64,000 bases of DNA from a bacterium M00.F.Ca.ET.205.01.1.1 (GTDB lineage Bacteria; Pseudomonadota; Alphaproteobacteria; Rhizobiales; Rhizobiaceae). The position numbers and the translations under genes were made by a program. Below the pieces are notes generated by a model. That model had not been told where the DNA came from. It worked only from the letters and a program-made list of their open reading frames with translations, and ran no database searches. Positions within the stretch are counted from its first letter, which is position 1. Each line of letters starts with the position of its first letter. This document shows positions 45,537 through 54,590 of this stretch, piece after piece. The DNA is taken from assembly GCA_004791255.1 (NCBI GenBank), contig SRUQ01000005.1, forward strand, positions 320,710-384,709, read 5' to 3'.

Positions 45537-46532
45537 ATGACGCTGCGTGATTATGCCATTCGCTATGGCTTCATCGTCCTGTTGCTGGGGCTGGTCGCCT
45601 ATTTCGCGATCGCCGCCGACGGCTTCGTTTCGCCGCAGAGCGCGGTCTTCATCTTCCAGTCGGTCGCCATCACCGGCGTGCTGGCGCTTGGTGTCACCGC
45701 CACCCTGGTCGTCGGCGGCTTCGACCTGTCGATCGGCTCGGTCGCCACGTCGGCGATGATGGCCGCCGCCTACGTCATGGTGGTGCTGGAGCAGAACGCC
45801 GTCGTCGCGGTCGTCGTCTGCCTGCTGATCGGCGCCATCGTCGGCCTGATCAATGGCTGGCTGATCGTCTATATGCGCGTGCCCGATCTCCTGGCGACGC
45901 TCGGCATGATGTTCCTACTGGTCGGCCTGCAGCGCATCCCGACCGAAGGCCGCTCCATCGCTACCGGCATGACCATGCCCGACGGGTCGGTCGCCAACGG
46001 CAAGTTCGGTGACGCCTTCCTGGCGCTCGGCCGCCACCGCTTCGATTTCTTCATCCCGAACCTCATTCCGGTGTCGGTGGTCGTGCTTCTGGTGCTGGCG
46101 ATCCTGATCTGGTTCTTCCTTGAATACACCCGCTTCGGCCGGATGATGTATGCGGTCGGCAGCAACGAGCGGGCCGCCGAACTCGCCGGCGCGCCTGTCA
46201 AGGCATACAAGATCTGGGCCTACGTTATTTCAGGAGTTTTTGCCTCGATCGGCGGGATTCTGCTTGCCGCCCGGCTTGGACGCGGTGACATCGCCTCGGG
46301 TAATAATCTGCTGCTTGATGCGGTCGCCGCGGCGCTGATCGGCTACGCGGTGCTTGGCGCCGCCAAGCCGAACGCCTTCGGCACCGCTGTCGGCGCGCTG
46401 TTCGTCGGCATCCTGCTGCAAGGCCTGACCATGATGAACGCGCCTTACTACACGCAGGATTTCGTCAAGGGCGTGGTTCTGGTCGTCGCCCTTGTCTTTA
46501 CCTTTGCCCTTTCGGGCAGGGGCCGGAGCTAG
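45537..46532 (+). CDS. Ribose-type sugar ABC permease (mtn cluster)
   Basis: A 331-residue RbsC-like permease with 8-10 transmembrane helices and the family pattern LVVGGFDLSIGSVATSAMM. A 15-codon frame (45493-45540, with GGAGAGA upstream) ends in an ATGA overlap with this ATG, suggesting coupled initiation. It works with the ATPase upstream and the binding protein downstream. Confidence 0.92.
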   Translation: MTLRDYAIRYGFIVLLLGLVAYFAIAADGFVSPQSAVFIFQSVAITGVLALGVTATLVVGGFDLSIGSVATSAMMAAAYVMVVLEQNAVVAVVVCLLIGAIVGLINGWLIVYMRVPDLLATLGMMFLLVGLQRIPTEGRSIATGMTMPDGSVANGKFGDAFLALGRHRFDFFIPNLIPVSVVVLLVLAILIWFFLEYTRFGRMMYAVGSNERAAELAGAPVKAYKIWAYVISGVFASIGGILLAARLGRGDIASGNNLLLDAVAAALIGYAVLGAAKPNAFGTAVGALFVGILLQGLTMMNAPYYTQDFVKGVVLVVALVFTFALSGRGRS

Positions 46533-46580
46533 TTTCGACCGGACAGGATTTTGGGTTCAACACTAGTGGAGGAAAACAAG

Positions 46581-47633
46581 GTGAACATCACAAGAAGACT
46601 TCTGGGGAAGGTGGCGCTCGGACTGGCCGGCGCAACCATACTGATGCAGGTCCCTGCGCTGGCGGCGGACAAGCCGGCGCCCTTCGACAAGCCGGGCGTC
46701 AAGATCGCGCTGGTGCGTTATCTCTCGACCGGCGACTTCTTCCAGGCCTATCTCTCGGGTGTCGAGGCGCAGTCGAAGGCGCTCGGTATCGACCTGCGCG
46801 TGCTCGACAGCCGCCAAGATGCAGCCCTTCAGTCGGACATGGTCGACCAGGCCATCGCGCTCGGCGTGCAGGGTATCATCATCCAGCACGGCCTGACGGA
46901 ATCGATGAAGGACGCCGCCCAGCGCGCGGTCGACGCCGGCATCAAGGTCGTCGCCTTCGACGTCAATGTCGAAAATCCGAAGATCCCGCAGATCGAGCAG
47001 TCCGACCGCGACCTCGCGCGCCTGGCACTCGAACAGGCGGTCAAGGACAATGGCGATAGCTGGAAGGCCGGCTATGTCTATGTCGCCGGCATCGCGCCGC
47101 TCGACCGCCGCAACGAAACCTGGGTCGACGTCAAGAAGAAGCATGCGGGCATCAACGAGGTCGCCATGTTCGGCACGCTCGACAACCCGATCGCGAACTC
47201 GGTCGCCAACCAGGCACGCTCGGTGCTGACGGCCCATCCCGACATCAAGGTGATGTTCGCGCCCTATGACGAGTTCGCCAAGGGCGTCAAGATCGCCGTC
47301 GACGAGGCGGCTCTGAACAAGGGCATCAAGATCTATTCGGCCGACATCTCGACCTCCGACATCGCGGCGATGCGCGAACCCGACAGCGCCTGGGCGGCGA
47401 CCGCGGCCACCAACCCGGCAGTCGTCGGCCAGGTCTCGGTGCGCGCGCTGGCGCAGCTGCTCGCCGGTGAAGATCCCGGCCACAACGTCATCGTGCCGCC
47501 GACGCTGATCACCCAGAAGGAGCTGATCGACAAGGACATCAAGAACATGGAAGACCTGTCGGCCAAGCTGCCGCAGTTCGCCCATGCCGATGTCGCCATG
47601 CCGGCCTGGATGCCGAACCCGAACGCGAAGTAG
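46581..47633 (+). CDS. Ribose-type sugar-binding protein (mtn cluster)
   Basis: A 350-residue periplasmic type I binding protein. GTG 46581 follows GGAGG at a normal distance; a signal peptide (NITRRLLGKVALGLAGATIL) is cut near ALAAD. The mature fold shows KIALVRYLSTGDFFQAYLSG and IIIQHGLTESMKDAA. It is last in the transporter operon, and a clear terminator follows the stop by 20 bp. The ligand is inferred to be 5-methylthioribose or 5-deoxyribose from the divergent mtnK-mtnA. Confidence 0.88.
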   Translation: MNITRRLLGKVALGLAGATILMQVPALAADKPAPFDKPGVKIALVRYLSTGDFFQAYLSGVEAQSKALGIDLRVLDSRQDAALQSDMVDQAIALGVQGIIIQHGLTESMKDAAQRAVDAGIKVVAFDVNVENPKIPQIEQSDRDLARLALEQAVKDNGDSWKAGYVYVAGIAPLDRRNETWVDVKKKHAGINEVAMFGTLDNPIANSVANQARSVLTAHPDIKVMFAPYDEFAKGVKIAVDEAALNKGIKIYSADISTSDIAAMREPDSAWAATAATNPAVVGQVSVRALAQLLAGEDPGHNVIVPPTLITQKELIDKDIKNMEDLSAKLPQFAHADVAMPAWMPNPNAK

Positions 47634-47653
47634 GTACGGATCTGGTAAAAGCG

Positions 47654-47679
47654 AAAGGGCGGCCAAGAGCCGCCCTTTT
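47654..47679 (+). terminator. Rho-independent terminator of the ABC transporter operon
   Basis: AAAGGGCGGC and GCCGCCCTTT form a perfect 10-bp stem with loop CAAGA, ending in TTTT. It follows the binding-protein stop by 20 bp. Confidence 0.9.
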
Positions 47680-47700
47680 CATATGGATGCAGCCTTCGCT

Positions 47701-48006
47701 TTACAGCCAGTGCTCAGGATCGCGCATGCCGTGGACGATCGCCACGACCAGGACACCGTCCAGCTGCGGTTCGCAAATGACTACATAGCGGCCTTCGATG
47801 AGCACACGGACGGTCGCGCTTAACTCAGCCCGGGCCGTCCCCATCCTGGGGTGCTGCGCCGCCAGGTCCAGCTTGTCAAAGATACGCATCAGCAGCTTGT
47901 CTGCTGCCTTTTCATTGTCGATTGCGATTGTGCGCCAGCTATCCCGCAAATCCTGCGCGGCGCGCGGTGTGAGCCGATATCTAGCTAGGAAAATCGTCCT
48001 TCCCAT
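47701..48006 (-). CDS. parE: ParE/RelE-family toxin
   Basis: A 101-residue ParE-type toxin with the family outline: YRLTPRAAQDLRDSWRTIA, then HPRMGTARAELSATVRVLIEGRYVVICEP and VVAIVHGMRDPEHWL. ParE toxins usually poison gyrase. Its cognate ParD-like antitoxin is not adjacent but 1 kb upstream on the same strand, with a TPR gene between. The ATG lies inside the end of the TPR gene (22-bp overlap), so it is translated with that gene. Confidence 0.88.
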   Translation of the reverse strand: MGRTIFLARYRLTPRAAQDLRDSWRTIAIDNEKAADKLLMRIFDKLDLAAQHPRMGTARAELSATVRVLIEGRYVVICEPQLDGVLVVAIVHGMRDPEHWL

Positions 48007-48932
48007 TTCTCAACTTGGTCGTGATTTTGTTTTGCCTCCAGCAGAGCGGAAAGCGCGCCGCTCTGATCCCCTTTGGCTGCGAGAATCTTCGAAAGACACT
48101 CAAATTTTTCGGCCCTTACAGAATTAGCGAAAGGACCTCCCTTACTATCAATAAGGGCTATAGAAACGCGCGTCTGTGCTTCAGCTTCTTCTAGACGGCC
48201 CAGCTCAAACAGGCATTCGGCGAGGTCAGCCACGTGAAGACTATGCCCGCCAATGTCCGGGAAGCCAGGTGCAGTTCCAATCGCGATTGCTTCGCGATAA
48301 AAAGAAACCGCTTGGTCCAATCGTCCGGCGCGCCGCAGCGCTCCCGCCAATCGCCACGCGCTGTTCGAATGAGTTAAATCGTTGCGCGAATCTTGCTTTC
48401 GGTCGTAGCCATAAATAGTCTCTGCCTGGATTACCGCTTGATCTGTCATTCCAAATTTCAGGAGCCAATTTAGTAGGCTCATATAAGCTGAGCGAACTTG
48501 ATCAATCTTTGACCCCGGTTGACGGATTTTCATCGGATCGTCGGCGATCACTCGCTCAATCTCTTTTTGGCGGTCAAAGCAAATACCTATTGCTCTATCG
48601 ATATCACCAAGAAGAAATCTTTCCTCGGCCATCCCAAGATTCATGGAGACGCTGCCTTCGGACAAAGGCCCTTCCAATACATCATAAATCTCGCGGGCTT
48701 GCTGAAATAGCGCTTCAGCTTCCTTATGATTCCCGAGTTTTGCCTCTATACCGGCAAGGGCGCGTGTGGTCTTTGCCGTCTCGGGAGCGACTTGACCGTA
48801 TGCCACAATCGACAGTGCAAGCGCTTCGTTCGCGCGGGGCTTCCAAAAAGCTTCGCCTCCTCCGTCCATGAGGTCGCGCGACATACCGGACGTCAAGGCC
48901 CGAATTCTCTCTTGTGCTTCGTTGCGATCCAT
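47985..48932 (-). CDS. TPR-repeat protein between antitoxin and toxin
   Basis: A 315-residue soluble protein made of TPR-like helical pairs, for example GIEAKLGNHKEAEALFQQAREIY, WRLAGALRRAGRLDQAVSFYREA and LAECLFELGRLEEAEAQ. No enzymatic domain or signal peptide. GGGGGAAG precedes the ATG. Its DNA looks more AT-rich than its neighbours, which suggests acquisition. It overlaps parE by 22 bp and follows the parD-like gene by 118 bp. TPR proteins bind partners; a role in controlling the toxin is possible but unproven. Confidence 0.75.
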   Translation of the reverse strand: MDRNEAQERIRALTSGMSRDLMDGGGEAFWKPRANEALALSIVAYGQVAPETAKTTRALAGIEAKLGNHKEAEALFQQAREIYDVLEGPLSEGSVSMNLGMAEERFLLGDIDRAIGICFDRQKEIERVIADDPMKIRQPGSKIDQVRSAYMSLLNWLLKFGMTDQAVIQAETIYGYDRKQDSRNDLTHSNSAWRLAGALRRAGRLDQAVSFYREAIAIGTAPGFPDIGGHSLHVADLAECLFELGRLEEAEAQTRVSIALIDSKGGPFANSVRAEKFECLSKILAAKGDQSGALSALLEAKQNHDQVEKWEGRFS

Positions 48933-49050
48933 ATTTGATCTTCCCCCGGGTTGGTATGGAGGGCGAATATTCGCTGGACGTTACCTCCTAAGAAGGCCCC
49001 CGATCCAGCCAGCATCTTGAATTACAAAATCACCCTCTCAGGAATCACCT

Positions 49051-49326
49051 CTAGCCACGGGCGCGGCGTTCTGCCTTCAGACTGCGTAGAAACTCAGCGG
49101 GTTCGACTTCCTCGGGCTTGCCGCTCGCCATGCCCTCGGCATAAGCGCGTTTCAGGTGCTCGATTTCAAGGGCACGCAATTCCTCGCGCTGCTTCCACAG
49201 GCGAAGAGCGTTGCGGACAACCTCGCTGTTGGAGGCATATGCGCCGCCTTCGATAGCGCTTTGCAGGCGGGCACTCTGCTTCGCGGTCAGCGAGATGGTG
49301 AGGGTGCGCATCGGTTCGGCTTTCAT
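49051..49326 (-). CDS. parD: ParD-like antitoxin (ribbon-helix-helix)
   Basis: A 91-residue protein. The N-terminus RTLTISLTAKQSARLQSAIEGGAYASNSEVVRNALRLW is a ribbon-helix-helix DNA-binding domain of the ParD/CopG type, and the charged C-terminal tail would wrap the toxin. ATG 49326 has AGGA nine bases upstream; ATG 49311 is a weaker alternative. It would repress its own promoter and neutralise ParE. It is the first gene of the parD-TPR-parE row. Confidence 0.85.
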   Translation of the reverse strand: MKAEPMRTLTISLTAKQSARLQSAIEGGAYASNSEVVRNALRLWKQREELRALEIEHLKRAYAEGMASGKPEEVEPAEFLRSLKAERRARG

Positions 49327-49390
49327 GCCGATCCTATATCATGCCTCACAAGAACTAATAATATTTGTTAGGATTCTGGCATCCGTGTCT

Positions 49391-49418
49391 TGATCCCCTG
49401 CCGAGCGGCAGGGGATCA
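49391..49418 (-). terminator. Strong hairpin after the aldolase/dehydrogenase gene
   Basis: TGATCCCCTGCC and GGCAGGGGATCA form a perfect 12-bp stem with a 4-nt loop, 11 bp past the stop of the minus-strand gene at 49430. It also lies upstream of the parD-like gene. No T-run follows on either strand, so it may end transcription inefficiently or protect the mRNA 3' end. Confidence 0.55.
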
Positions 49419-49429
49419 CCAGGCAAGGC

Positions 49430-51484
49430 CTACCGCAGCGCTGCCGCGATGTTGCCGCCGTCGACCGTCGTCACGTCGGCGGTCGTGCGGTCGGCCAGCG
49501 CGTGGTGCAGGAAGGCCTGCGCCACGTCCTGTGCCGTCACTTCCTGGCCGAGGAGGTTGCCGGACATGTATTCCTTCTCCGACACGCCGCGCGCGCCTGA
49601 GCGGCTGGCGATCATGGCGTCGGTCAACAGGCCCGAGCGGATCCGGTCGGCGTTGACGGCGTTCGAACGGATGCCATGGGCGCCGTAGTCGAGCGCGTAC
49701 TGCCTGGAGAGGAACAGCGTCGCCGCCTTCGGCACGCCATAGGCGCCGAACTTCGGGCCAGGATTGACCGCCTGCTTGGAGGTGTTGAACAGAAGGGCGC
49801 CGCCAGTACCCTGTTCGAGCATGATGCGCACGGCGTTCTGCGCCGCCGACTGGTGGGCGAAGAAGTTGAGCTCGAAGCTCTTGCGCAGCAGCGCATCGTC
49901 CAGCTCGCCGATCCGGCCTTCCCATGCGGCACCGGCATTGGAGACGAGGATGTCGACGCCGCCGAACACGGCGACCGCCCTGTCGAAGGCGGCGCGCATC
50001 TGGGCCGGGTCGGTGATATCTGCCCCAACGCCGATCGAATTGTTGCCGGCTTTCTTCGCGGCGTCAGTGGCCTTGTCGGCGTCGAGGTCGACGACGACCG
50101 CATGCGCGCCATTGTCGGCGAACAGCTTGGCCGTCGCCGCACCGATCGCGCCGGCGCCGCCGGTGATCAGCACGACCTGGCCGGTCAGCGGCTTCGGCTT
50201 GTTGGAAGCGAGCTTGGCCTGTTCCAGCGACCAGTATTCAAGCGGGAACAAATCGGCCTTGGACAGCGGGTGGAAATGGCCGACAGCCTCGGCGCCGCGC
50301 ACAGCCTCAATCCACATCTCGCCGACGTCGGAAGCGATTTTCGCGTCCTTGAGCGTGCGGCCGTGGCCGAACATGCCGAGGCCCGGCACCAGGGTCAGGC
50401 GCGGCATCGGGTCGAGCATGGTGCGCTTGACGTCGTCCAGCGCGTCATTGGTCTCGAAATAGGCGCGATAATCCCTGGCGAAGGCATCGACATGGCTCTT
50501 GATGACGGCCTTGTAGTCGCCGGCCTTGTCGGCATCCGGCGCCGGCACCGCCATCGGCCCGGTCTTGATGCGGATCGACAGGTCCGGTGTTGAAACGCCG
50601 CGCCCGGCATAGTCGGCGATCTTGGACAAGTTGATGAAATCGACGATCGCGTCGGAGGTGCGGAAATCGCTGATCATGCGGTCGAAGCGGCCTTCGCCAC
50701 GCGCCACCGCGACCGCGCCGCGCAGCATCGGCGCGATGGCTGCCGGCGTCGACAGCTTGGCCGGCAGCGCCGCCTTGGCCGCCTGCGGCTTGCCGTTCTT
50801 GGCCACATACTCTTCGGCGACGTTCACATAGTGGATCATGCGGTCATAGGCCTGCCTGGCATCGTCGCCGAAGGTGAAGATGCCGTGCTTGTCGAGGATC
50901 AGGCCTTCGACGCTTGGGTCGGCGTCGAAGACATCGCCCGCCGCCTTGGCCAGGTCGAAGCCCGGCATGATGTAGGGCACATAGCCCATCTTGGCTCCGA
51001 ACACCTTTGCCACCAGCGCCTTGCTGTCTTGCTGGTCGACGATGGCGAGGATGGCGGTCGAATGCGTGTGGTCGACGAATTTGTGCGGCAGGAAGGCATG
51101 CAGCAGCGTCTCGACCGATGGGTTGGGCGAGGCGGGGTCGATGAGGTTCGCCCGCTGCAGCGCCACCATATCCTCGTCGGACAGCTTGGTCAGCGCGCGG
51201 GCCTTGATGAGCGCGCCCATCTTCACCGCCGGCAGGCCTTGCGGTTCGATGACGGCCATGTCCCAACCGCTGCCCTTGACGCAGAGGACGTCCCACGCGT
51301 CGCCGACTAGATCGATGGCCCTGGTCTTGCAGGATGTGTTGCCGCCGCCATGCAGCACCAGCCGCGGCTCGCCGCCGAGCAGCCGGGTCGTGTAGACGCG
51401 CAGCGCGAGGTCGCGACCGACGCCTTTCCCGGCATAGTCGGCAACCAGCTTTTCCGCGTCGGCGTCATTCCAAAGGTTCTTCAT
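49430..51484 (-). CDS. Bifunctional class II aldolase/short-chain dehydrogenase (RhaD-like)
   Basis: A 684-residue fusion. Residues 1-420 are a class II zinc aldolase: HGGGNTSCK binds phosphate, and KFVDHTHSTA and DKHGIFTFG carry metal histidines. Residues from about 430 on are a short-chain dehydrogenase with TGGAGAIGAA and the catalytic FGAYGVPK. In Rhizobium leguminosarum such a protein (RhaD) splits L-rhamnulose 1-phosphate and oxidises the lactaldehyde. No rhamnose isomerase or kinase is near. With mtnK and mtnA close by, 5-methylthioribulose or 5-deoxyribulose 1-phosphate is an alternative substrate. A SorC-type regulator gene is directly upstream. Confidence 0.85.
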   Translation of the reverse strand: MKNLWNDADAEKLVADYAGKGVGRDLALRVYTTRLLGGEPRLVLHGGGNTSCKTRAIDLVGDAWDVLCVKGSGWDMAVIEPQGLPAVKMGALIKARALTKLSDEDMVALQRANLIDPASPNPSVETLLHAFLPHKFVDHTHSTAILAIVDQQDSKALVAKVFGAKMGYVPYIMPGFDLAKAAGDVFDADPSVEGLILDKHGIFTFGDDARQAYDRMIHYVNVAEEYVAKNGKPQAAKAALPAKLSTPAAIAPMLRGAVAVARGEGRFDRMISDFRTSDAIVDFINLSKIADYAGRGVSTPDLSIRIKTGPMAVPAPDADKAGDYKAVIKSHVDAFARDYRAYFETNDALDDVKRTMLDPMPRLTLVPGLGMFGHGRTLKDAKIASDVGEMWIEAVRGAEAVGHFHPLSKADLFPLEYWSLEQAKLASNKPKPLTGQVVLITGGAGAIGAATAKLFADNGAHAVVVDLDADKATDAAKKAGNNSIGVGADITDPAQMRAAFDRAVAVFGGVDILVSNAGAAWEGRIGELDDALLRKSFELNFFAHQSAAQNAVRIMLEQGTGGALLFNTSKQAVNPGPKFGAYGVPKAATLFLSRQYALDYGAHGIRSNAVNADRIRSGLLTDAMIASRSGARGVSEKEYMSGNLLGQEVTAQDVAQAFLHHALADRTTADVTTVDGGNIAAALR

Positions 51485-51568
51485 ATCGCTTCGTCCGATT
51501 TCCGTCTTTTGTTGGTCATGAACAGGAAGCCGCGACGTCTTGATGACAGAGGCGGCAGGGGTGGCTTT

Positions 51569-52534
51569 CTAGGGTGACTTTTTGGCGGCTGCGCCGGCGT
51601 GGTCGAGAAGGCGCTCGGCCATCCGCGCGCCGACCACCAGATGGGTGCACAGCCCGCCGGCGAGCGCGGCAAGCAGCGGCTCGAACTTGCTGTCTTCCTG
51701 CACCACCATCAGGCGTTTTTCGATGGCGCGAAGCGATGGCAGGTCGGCCGAGATGACCCGCCGGTTGTAGCTGCAGTCCAGCGCGTGGCCGTCGGCGTCG
51801 ATGATCTGCCCGGCGATGACGCCGGCCGCGCCCGCCTTGCGCAGCACTTCCATTTCGCCCGATGTCAGCGCGCCGCATTTGACGACGTGGCTGTCGGCAT
51901 CGACGGTGCCGACCGAAAACAGCATGAGATCGCAGTCGCGTATTCCCGACAATTGCTCGCGGATGACAGGTTCGTCGCGAAGCCCCTGGGCCAGTTCCTC
52001 CGTGGTCAGCACCAGCGGCGCGTAGAAGTTCAGCCCCTTGGCGTTCAGCCGCCGCGCGATTTCCATTGTGCACTGGTCGGGCCGGTAGGAATAGGGCGCG
52101 CCGAGATTGCCGCAAAGCTGCACCACGGTGACATCCTGAAGGTCGGCGTAGGACATGATGTCGGCGATGGTGTAGACGGTGCGGCCCCAGGCAACGCCGA
52201 TGCGGTCGCCCTTCTTTACCAGTTCCAGGAACACGCTCGCCGCCAGCACCGCAATATCGGTCGCGGGGTCGACGACATAGGCATTCTCGGGCGCGATCCA
52301 GACGGCATCGAGCCCCAGCGCGTCTTCCAGTTTGCGCGCCAGCACATCGTCGGTGAAAAGCTGCGTCGAGGTCGAGATGTTGACGATGCCGGTCTCGCGC
52401 GCCTTGCGCAGATACATGGCGACCGAAGCACGCGAAATGTTAAGCTGGCTTGCAACCTGATCCTGCCGCAGGCCATGCGCATAATAGAGCCAGGCGGCTT
52501 TGTGAATGAGCTGTTCTGCCGGTCGGATTGCCAT
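51569..52534 (-). CDS. SorC-family sugar-responsive regulator
   Basis: A 321-residue SorC-type regulator: an N-terminal helix-turn-helix (LRQDQVASQLNISRASVAMYL, about 23-43) and the sugar-phosphate-binding domain (GVAWGRTVYT, LFSVGTVDADS). ATG 52534 follows GAGGAG. It is encoded upstream of, and on the same strand as, the aldolase/dehydrogenase fusion, so it most likely controls it. Tandem GACAAWAGTCA sites lie upstream of its start. Confidence 0.87.
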   Translation of the reverse strand: MAIRPAEQLIHKAAWLYYAHGLRQDQVASQLNISRASVAMYLRKARETGIVNISTSTQLFTDDVLARKLEDALGLDAVWIAPENAYVVDPATDIAVLAASVFLELVKKGDRIGVAWGRTVYTIADIMSYADLQDVTVVQLCGNLGAPYSYRPDQCTMEIARRLNAKGLNFYAPLVLTTEELAQGLRDEPVIREQLSGIRDCDLMLFSVGTVDADSHVVKCGALTSGEMEVLRKAGAAGVIAGQIIDADGHALDCSYNRRVISADLPSLRAIEKRLMVVQEDSKFEPLLAALAGGLCTHLVVGARMAERLLDHAGAAAKKSP

Positions 52535-52549
52535 GCCGTCTCCTCGGCT

Positions 52550-52579
52550 GACAATAGTCACGGCTCTCGACAAAAGTCA
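52550..52579 (-). promoter_or_regulatory. Tandem palindromic sites upstream of the SorC gene
   Basis: GACAATAGTCA (52550-52560) and GACAAAAGTCA (52569-52579) are near-identical and 19 bp apart, about two helical turns. They start 16 bp before the regulator's ATG. Autoregulation by the SorC protein is likely. Confidence 0.55.
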
Positions 52580-52735
52580 AATTGGCATGCCTAGACACGA
52601 TTGCCTCTGATCAAGGCGTATGCCGGATCGCCGTTCTACCAAGCCGGCGAAGCATAGCATTTTCAGTCATTGAGGGGGATAGCCTGACGAGAGGCCTAAG
52701 GTTAGAAAGTTCGAAGAGGACTAGGGGAGGACGGG

Positions 52736-54376
52736 ATGGCAAATCCCTACGAGCAGGATCTCGACCGCAACGCCGCCAACCACCAGCCGCTGACGCCGCT
52801 CACCTATCTGCAAAGGGCGGCGAAGACCTACCCCGATCACGTCGCCATCATCCATGGCGGCCAGCGCATCACCTATCGCGAGTTCTGGCGCCGCTCGCTG
52901 AAGCTCGCCTCGGCGCTCTCGAAACAAGGCATCGGCAAGGGCGACACGGTGACGGTGATGCTGTCGAACACGCCGCCGATGCTGGAAGCCCATTTCGGCG
53001 TGCCGATGACCAAGGCGGTGCTGCATTCGCTCAACACTCGTCTCGATGCTGCTGTCATCGCCTTCCAACTCGACCATGCTGAGACCAAGGTGCTGATCGT
53101 CGACCGCGAATTCTCGGCCGTCGTCAGCGAAGCGCTGGCTCTTGCCAAGGTGAAGCCGCTGGTTATCGACTATGACGACCCCGATTATGCCGCCGACGCG
53201 CCCTATCCGAAGGGCGAGCGCATTGGCTCGTTGGACTATGATGCGTTTGTCGCCGACGGCGACGAGGATTTCACATGGTCGATGCCCGACGATGAGTGGG
53301 ACGCGATCTCGCTCAACTATACCTCAGGCACCACGGGCAATCCGAAAGGGGTCGTCTATCATCATCGCGGCGCTGCGCTGATGGCCTACACCAACACCAT
53401 CCACGCCGGCATGGCCAAGCACGCGGTCTACCTCTGGACGCTGCCGATGTTCCACTGCAATGGCTGGTGCTTCCCCTGGACGCTGGCCGTGCAGGCCGGC
53501 ACGCATGTCTGCCTGCGCTGGGTGCGGCCGAAGCCGATCTACGATGCCATCGCCGACCATGGCGTTACGCATCTCTGTGGAGCACCGATCGTCATGTCGG
53601 TGCTGATCAACGCCAGGGAAGAAGACAAGCGCGCCTTCACGCAGACCGTCACCTTCAACACTGCCGCCGCCCCGCCGCCGGAGGTGGTGCTGTCGCGCAT
53701 GGCGGATGCCGGCTTTGCCGTCACCCATCTCTACGGCCTGACCGAAACCTATGGCCCCGCCGTCGTCAACGAATGGCACAATGACTGGGACGCGCTCGAC
53801 AGGGGCGCGAGGGCGGGCAAGAAGGCGCGGCAGGGCGTGCGCTATGCCTCGCTCGAAGGCCTGACTGTGATGGATCCCGAGACGATGACGGAAACGGCGG
53901 CGGATGGCGAGACGATCGGCGAGGTGATGTTCCGCGGCAACATCGTCATGAAGGGCTATTTGAAGAACCGCAAGGCGACCGACGAGGCCTTTGCCGGCGG
54001 CTGGTTCCATTCCGGCGACCTCGGTGTCATGCACCCCGACGGCTACATCCAGCTCAAGGACCGCTCCAAGGACATCATCATCTCCGGCGGCGAGAACATC
54101 TCGTCAATCGAGGTCGAGGATGCGCTCTACAAACATCCATCGGTTGCCTCCTGCGGGGTCGTGGCGCGCGCGGACGCCAAATGGGGCGAGGTGCCGGTCG
54201 CCTATGTCGAACTGAAGCCCGGCAAGGCGGCGACCGAGTCTGAAATCATCGAGCATTGCCGCGCATTGCTTGCCCGCTTCAAGGTGCCGAAGGCGGTGGT
54301 GTTTGCGGAGATCCCGAAGACGTCCACGGGGAAGATCCAGAAATTCCGGCTGAGGGAGATGGCGAAGGGAGCGTAG
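52736..54376 (+). CDS. Acyl-CoA synthetase (AMP-forming)
   Basis: A 546-residue AMP-binding enzyme. The ATP motif is YTSGTTGNPKG (from Y195), followed by YGLTETYGP, the hinge region GWFHSGDLGVMHPDGYIQLKDRSKD and the C-terminal catalytic lysine in TSTGKIQKF. It activates a carboxylic acid to its CoA thioester; medium-chain or branched acids are usual for this subgroup, which also includes methylmercaptopropionyl-CoA ligases. It stands alone, with no partner genes on either side that would fix the substrate. Confidence 0.9.
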   Translation: MANPYEQDLDRNAANHQPLTPLTYLQRAAKTYPDHVAIIHGGQRITYREFWRRSLKLASALSKQGIGKGDTVTVMLSNTPPMLEAHFGVPMTKAVLHSLNTRLDAAVIAFQLDHAETKVLIVDREFSAVVSEALALAKVKPLVIDYDDPDYAADAPYPKGERIGSLDYDAFVADGDEDFTWSMPDDEWDAISLNYTSGTTGNPKGVVYHHRGAALMAYTNTIHAGMAKHAVYLWTLPMFHCNGWCFPWTLAVQAGTHVCLRWVRPKPIYDAIADHGVTHLCGAPIVMSVLINAREEDKRAFTQTVTFNTAAAPPPEVVLSRMADAGFAVTHLYGLTETYGPAVVNEWHNDWDALDRGARAGKKARQGVRYASLEGLTVMDPETMTETAADGETIGEVMFRGNIVMKGYLKNRKATDEAFAGGWFHSGDLGVMHPDGYIQLKDRSKDIIISGGENISSIEVEDALYKHPSVASCGVVARADAKWGEVPVAYVELKPGKAATESEIIEHCRALLARFKVPKAVVFAEIPKTSTGKIQKFRLREMAKGA

Positions 54377-54549
54377 TACGGCTAGGCAAAAGACATCGAC
54401 GCCGGCGGGAAAGGGGGGGCGCGACGGATCGCGACGCTAAAGGTCAGCGTCCTCGTCTTCCTTCGCCGACCCCCAACTGTCACCATCTGTCACCAATTAT
54501 ACGCGTACGTCGAATCCGTGTTGACTCCTCGCTCCTTTCGATTTACGAC

Positions 54550-54571
54550 TGACGAAAATTGAAATTCGTCA
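54550..54571. promoter_or_regulatory. Inverted repeat upstream of the tetR gene
   Basis: TGACGAA and TTCGTCA are perfect 7-bp arms 8 bp apart, ending 19 bp before the TetR start. A TTGACT box (54520-54525) lies 25 bp upstream. The spacing suits a TetR-type operator that would repress the tetR-MFP-RND row. Confidence 0.6.
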
Positions 54572-54590
54572 CTCATCAAACGAAAGTATC

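Noticed and set aside
49430..52534. A complete L-rhamnose operon
   Set aside because: The aldolase/dehydrogenase resembles RhaD, but no rhamnose isomerase, mutarotase, kinase or rhamnose transporter genes flank it.
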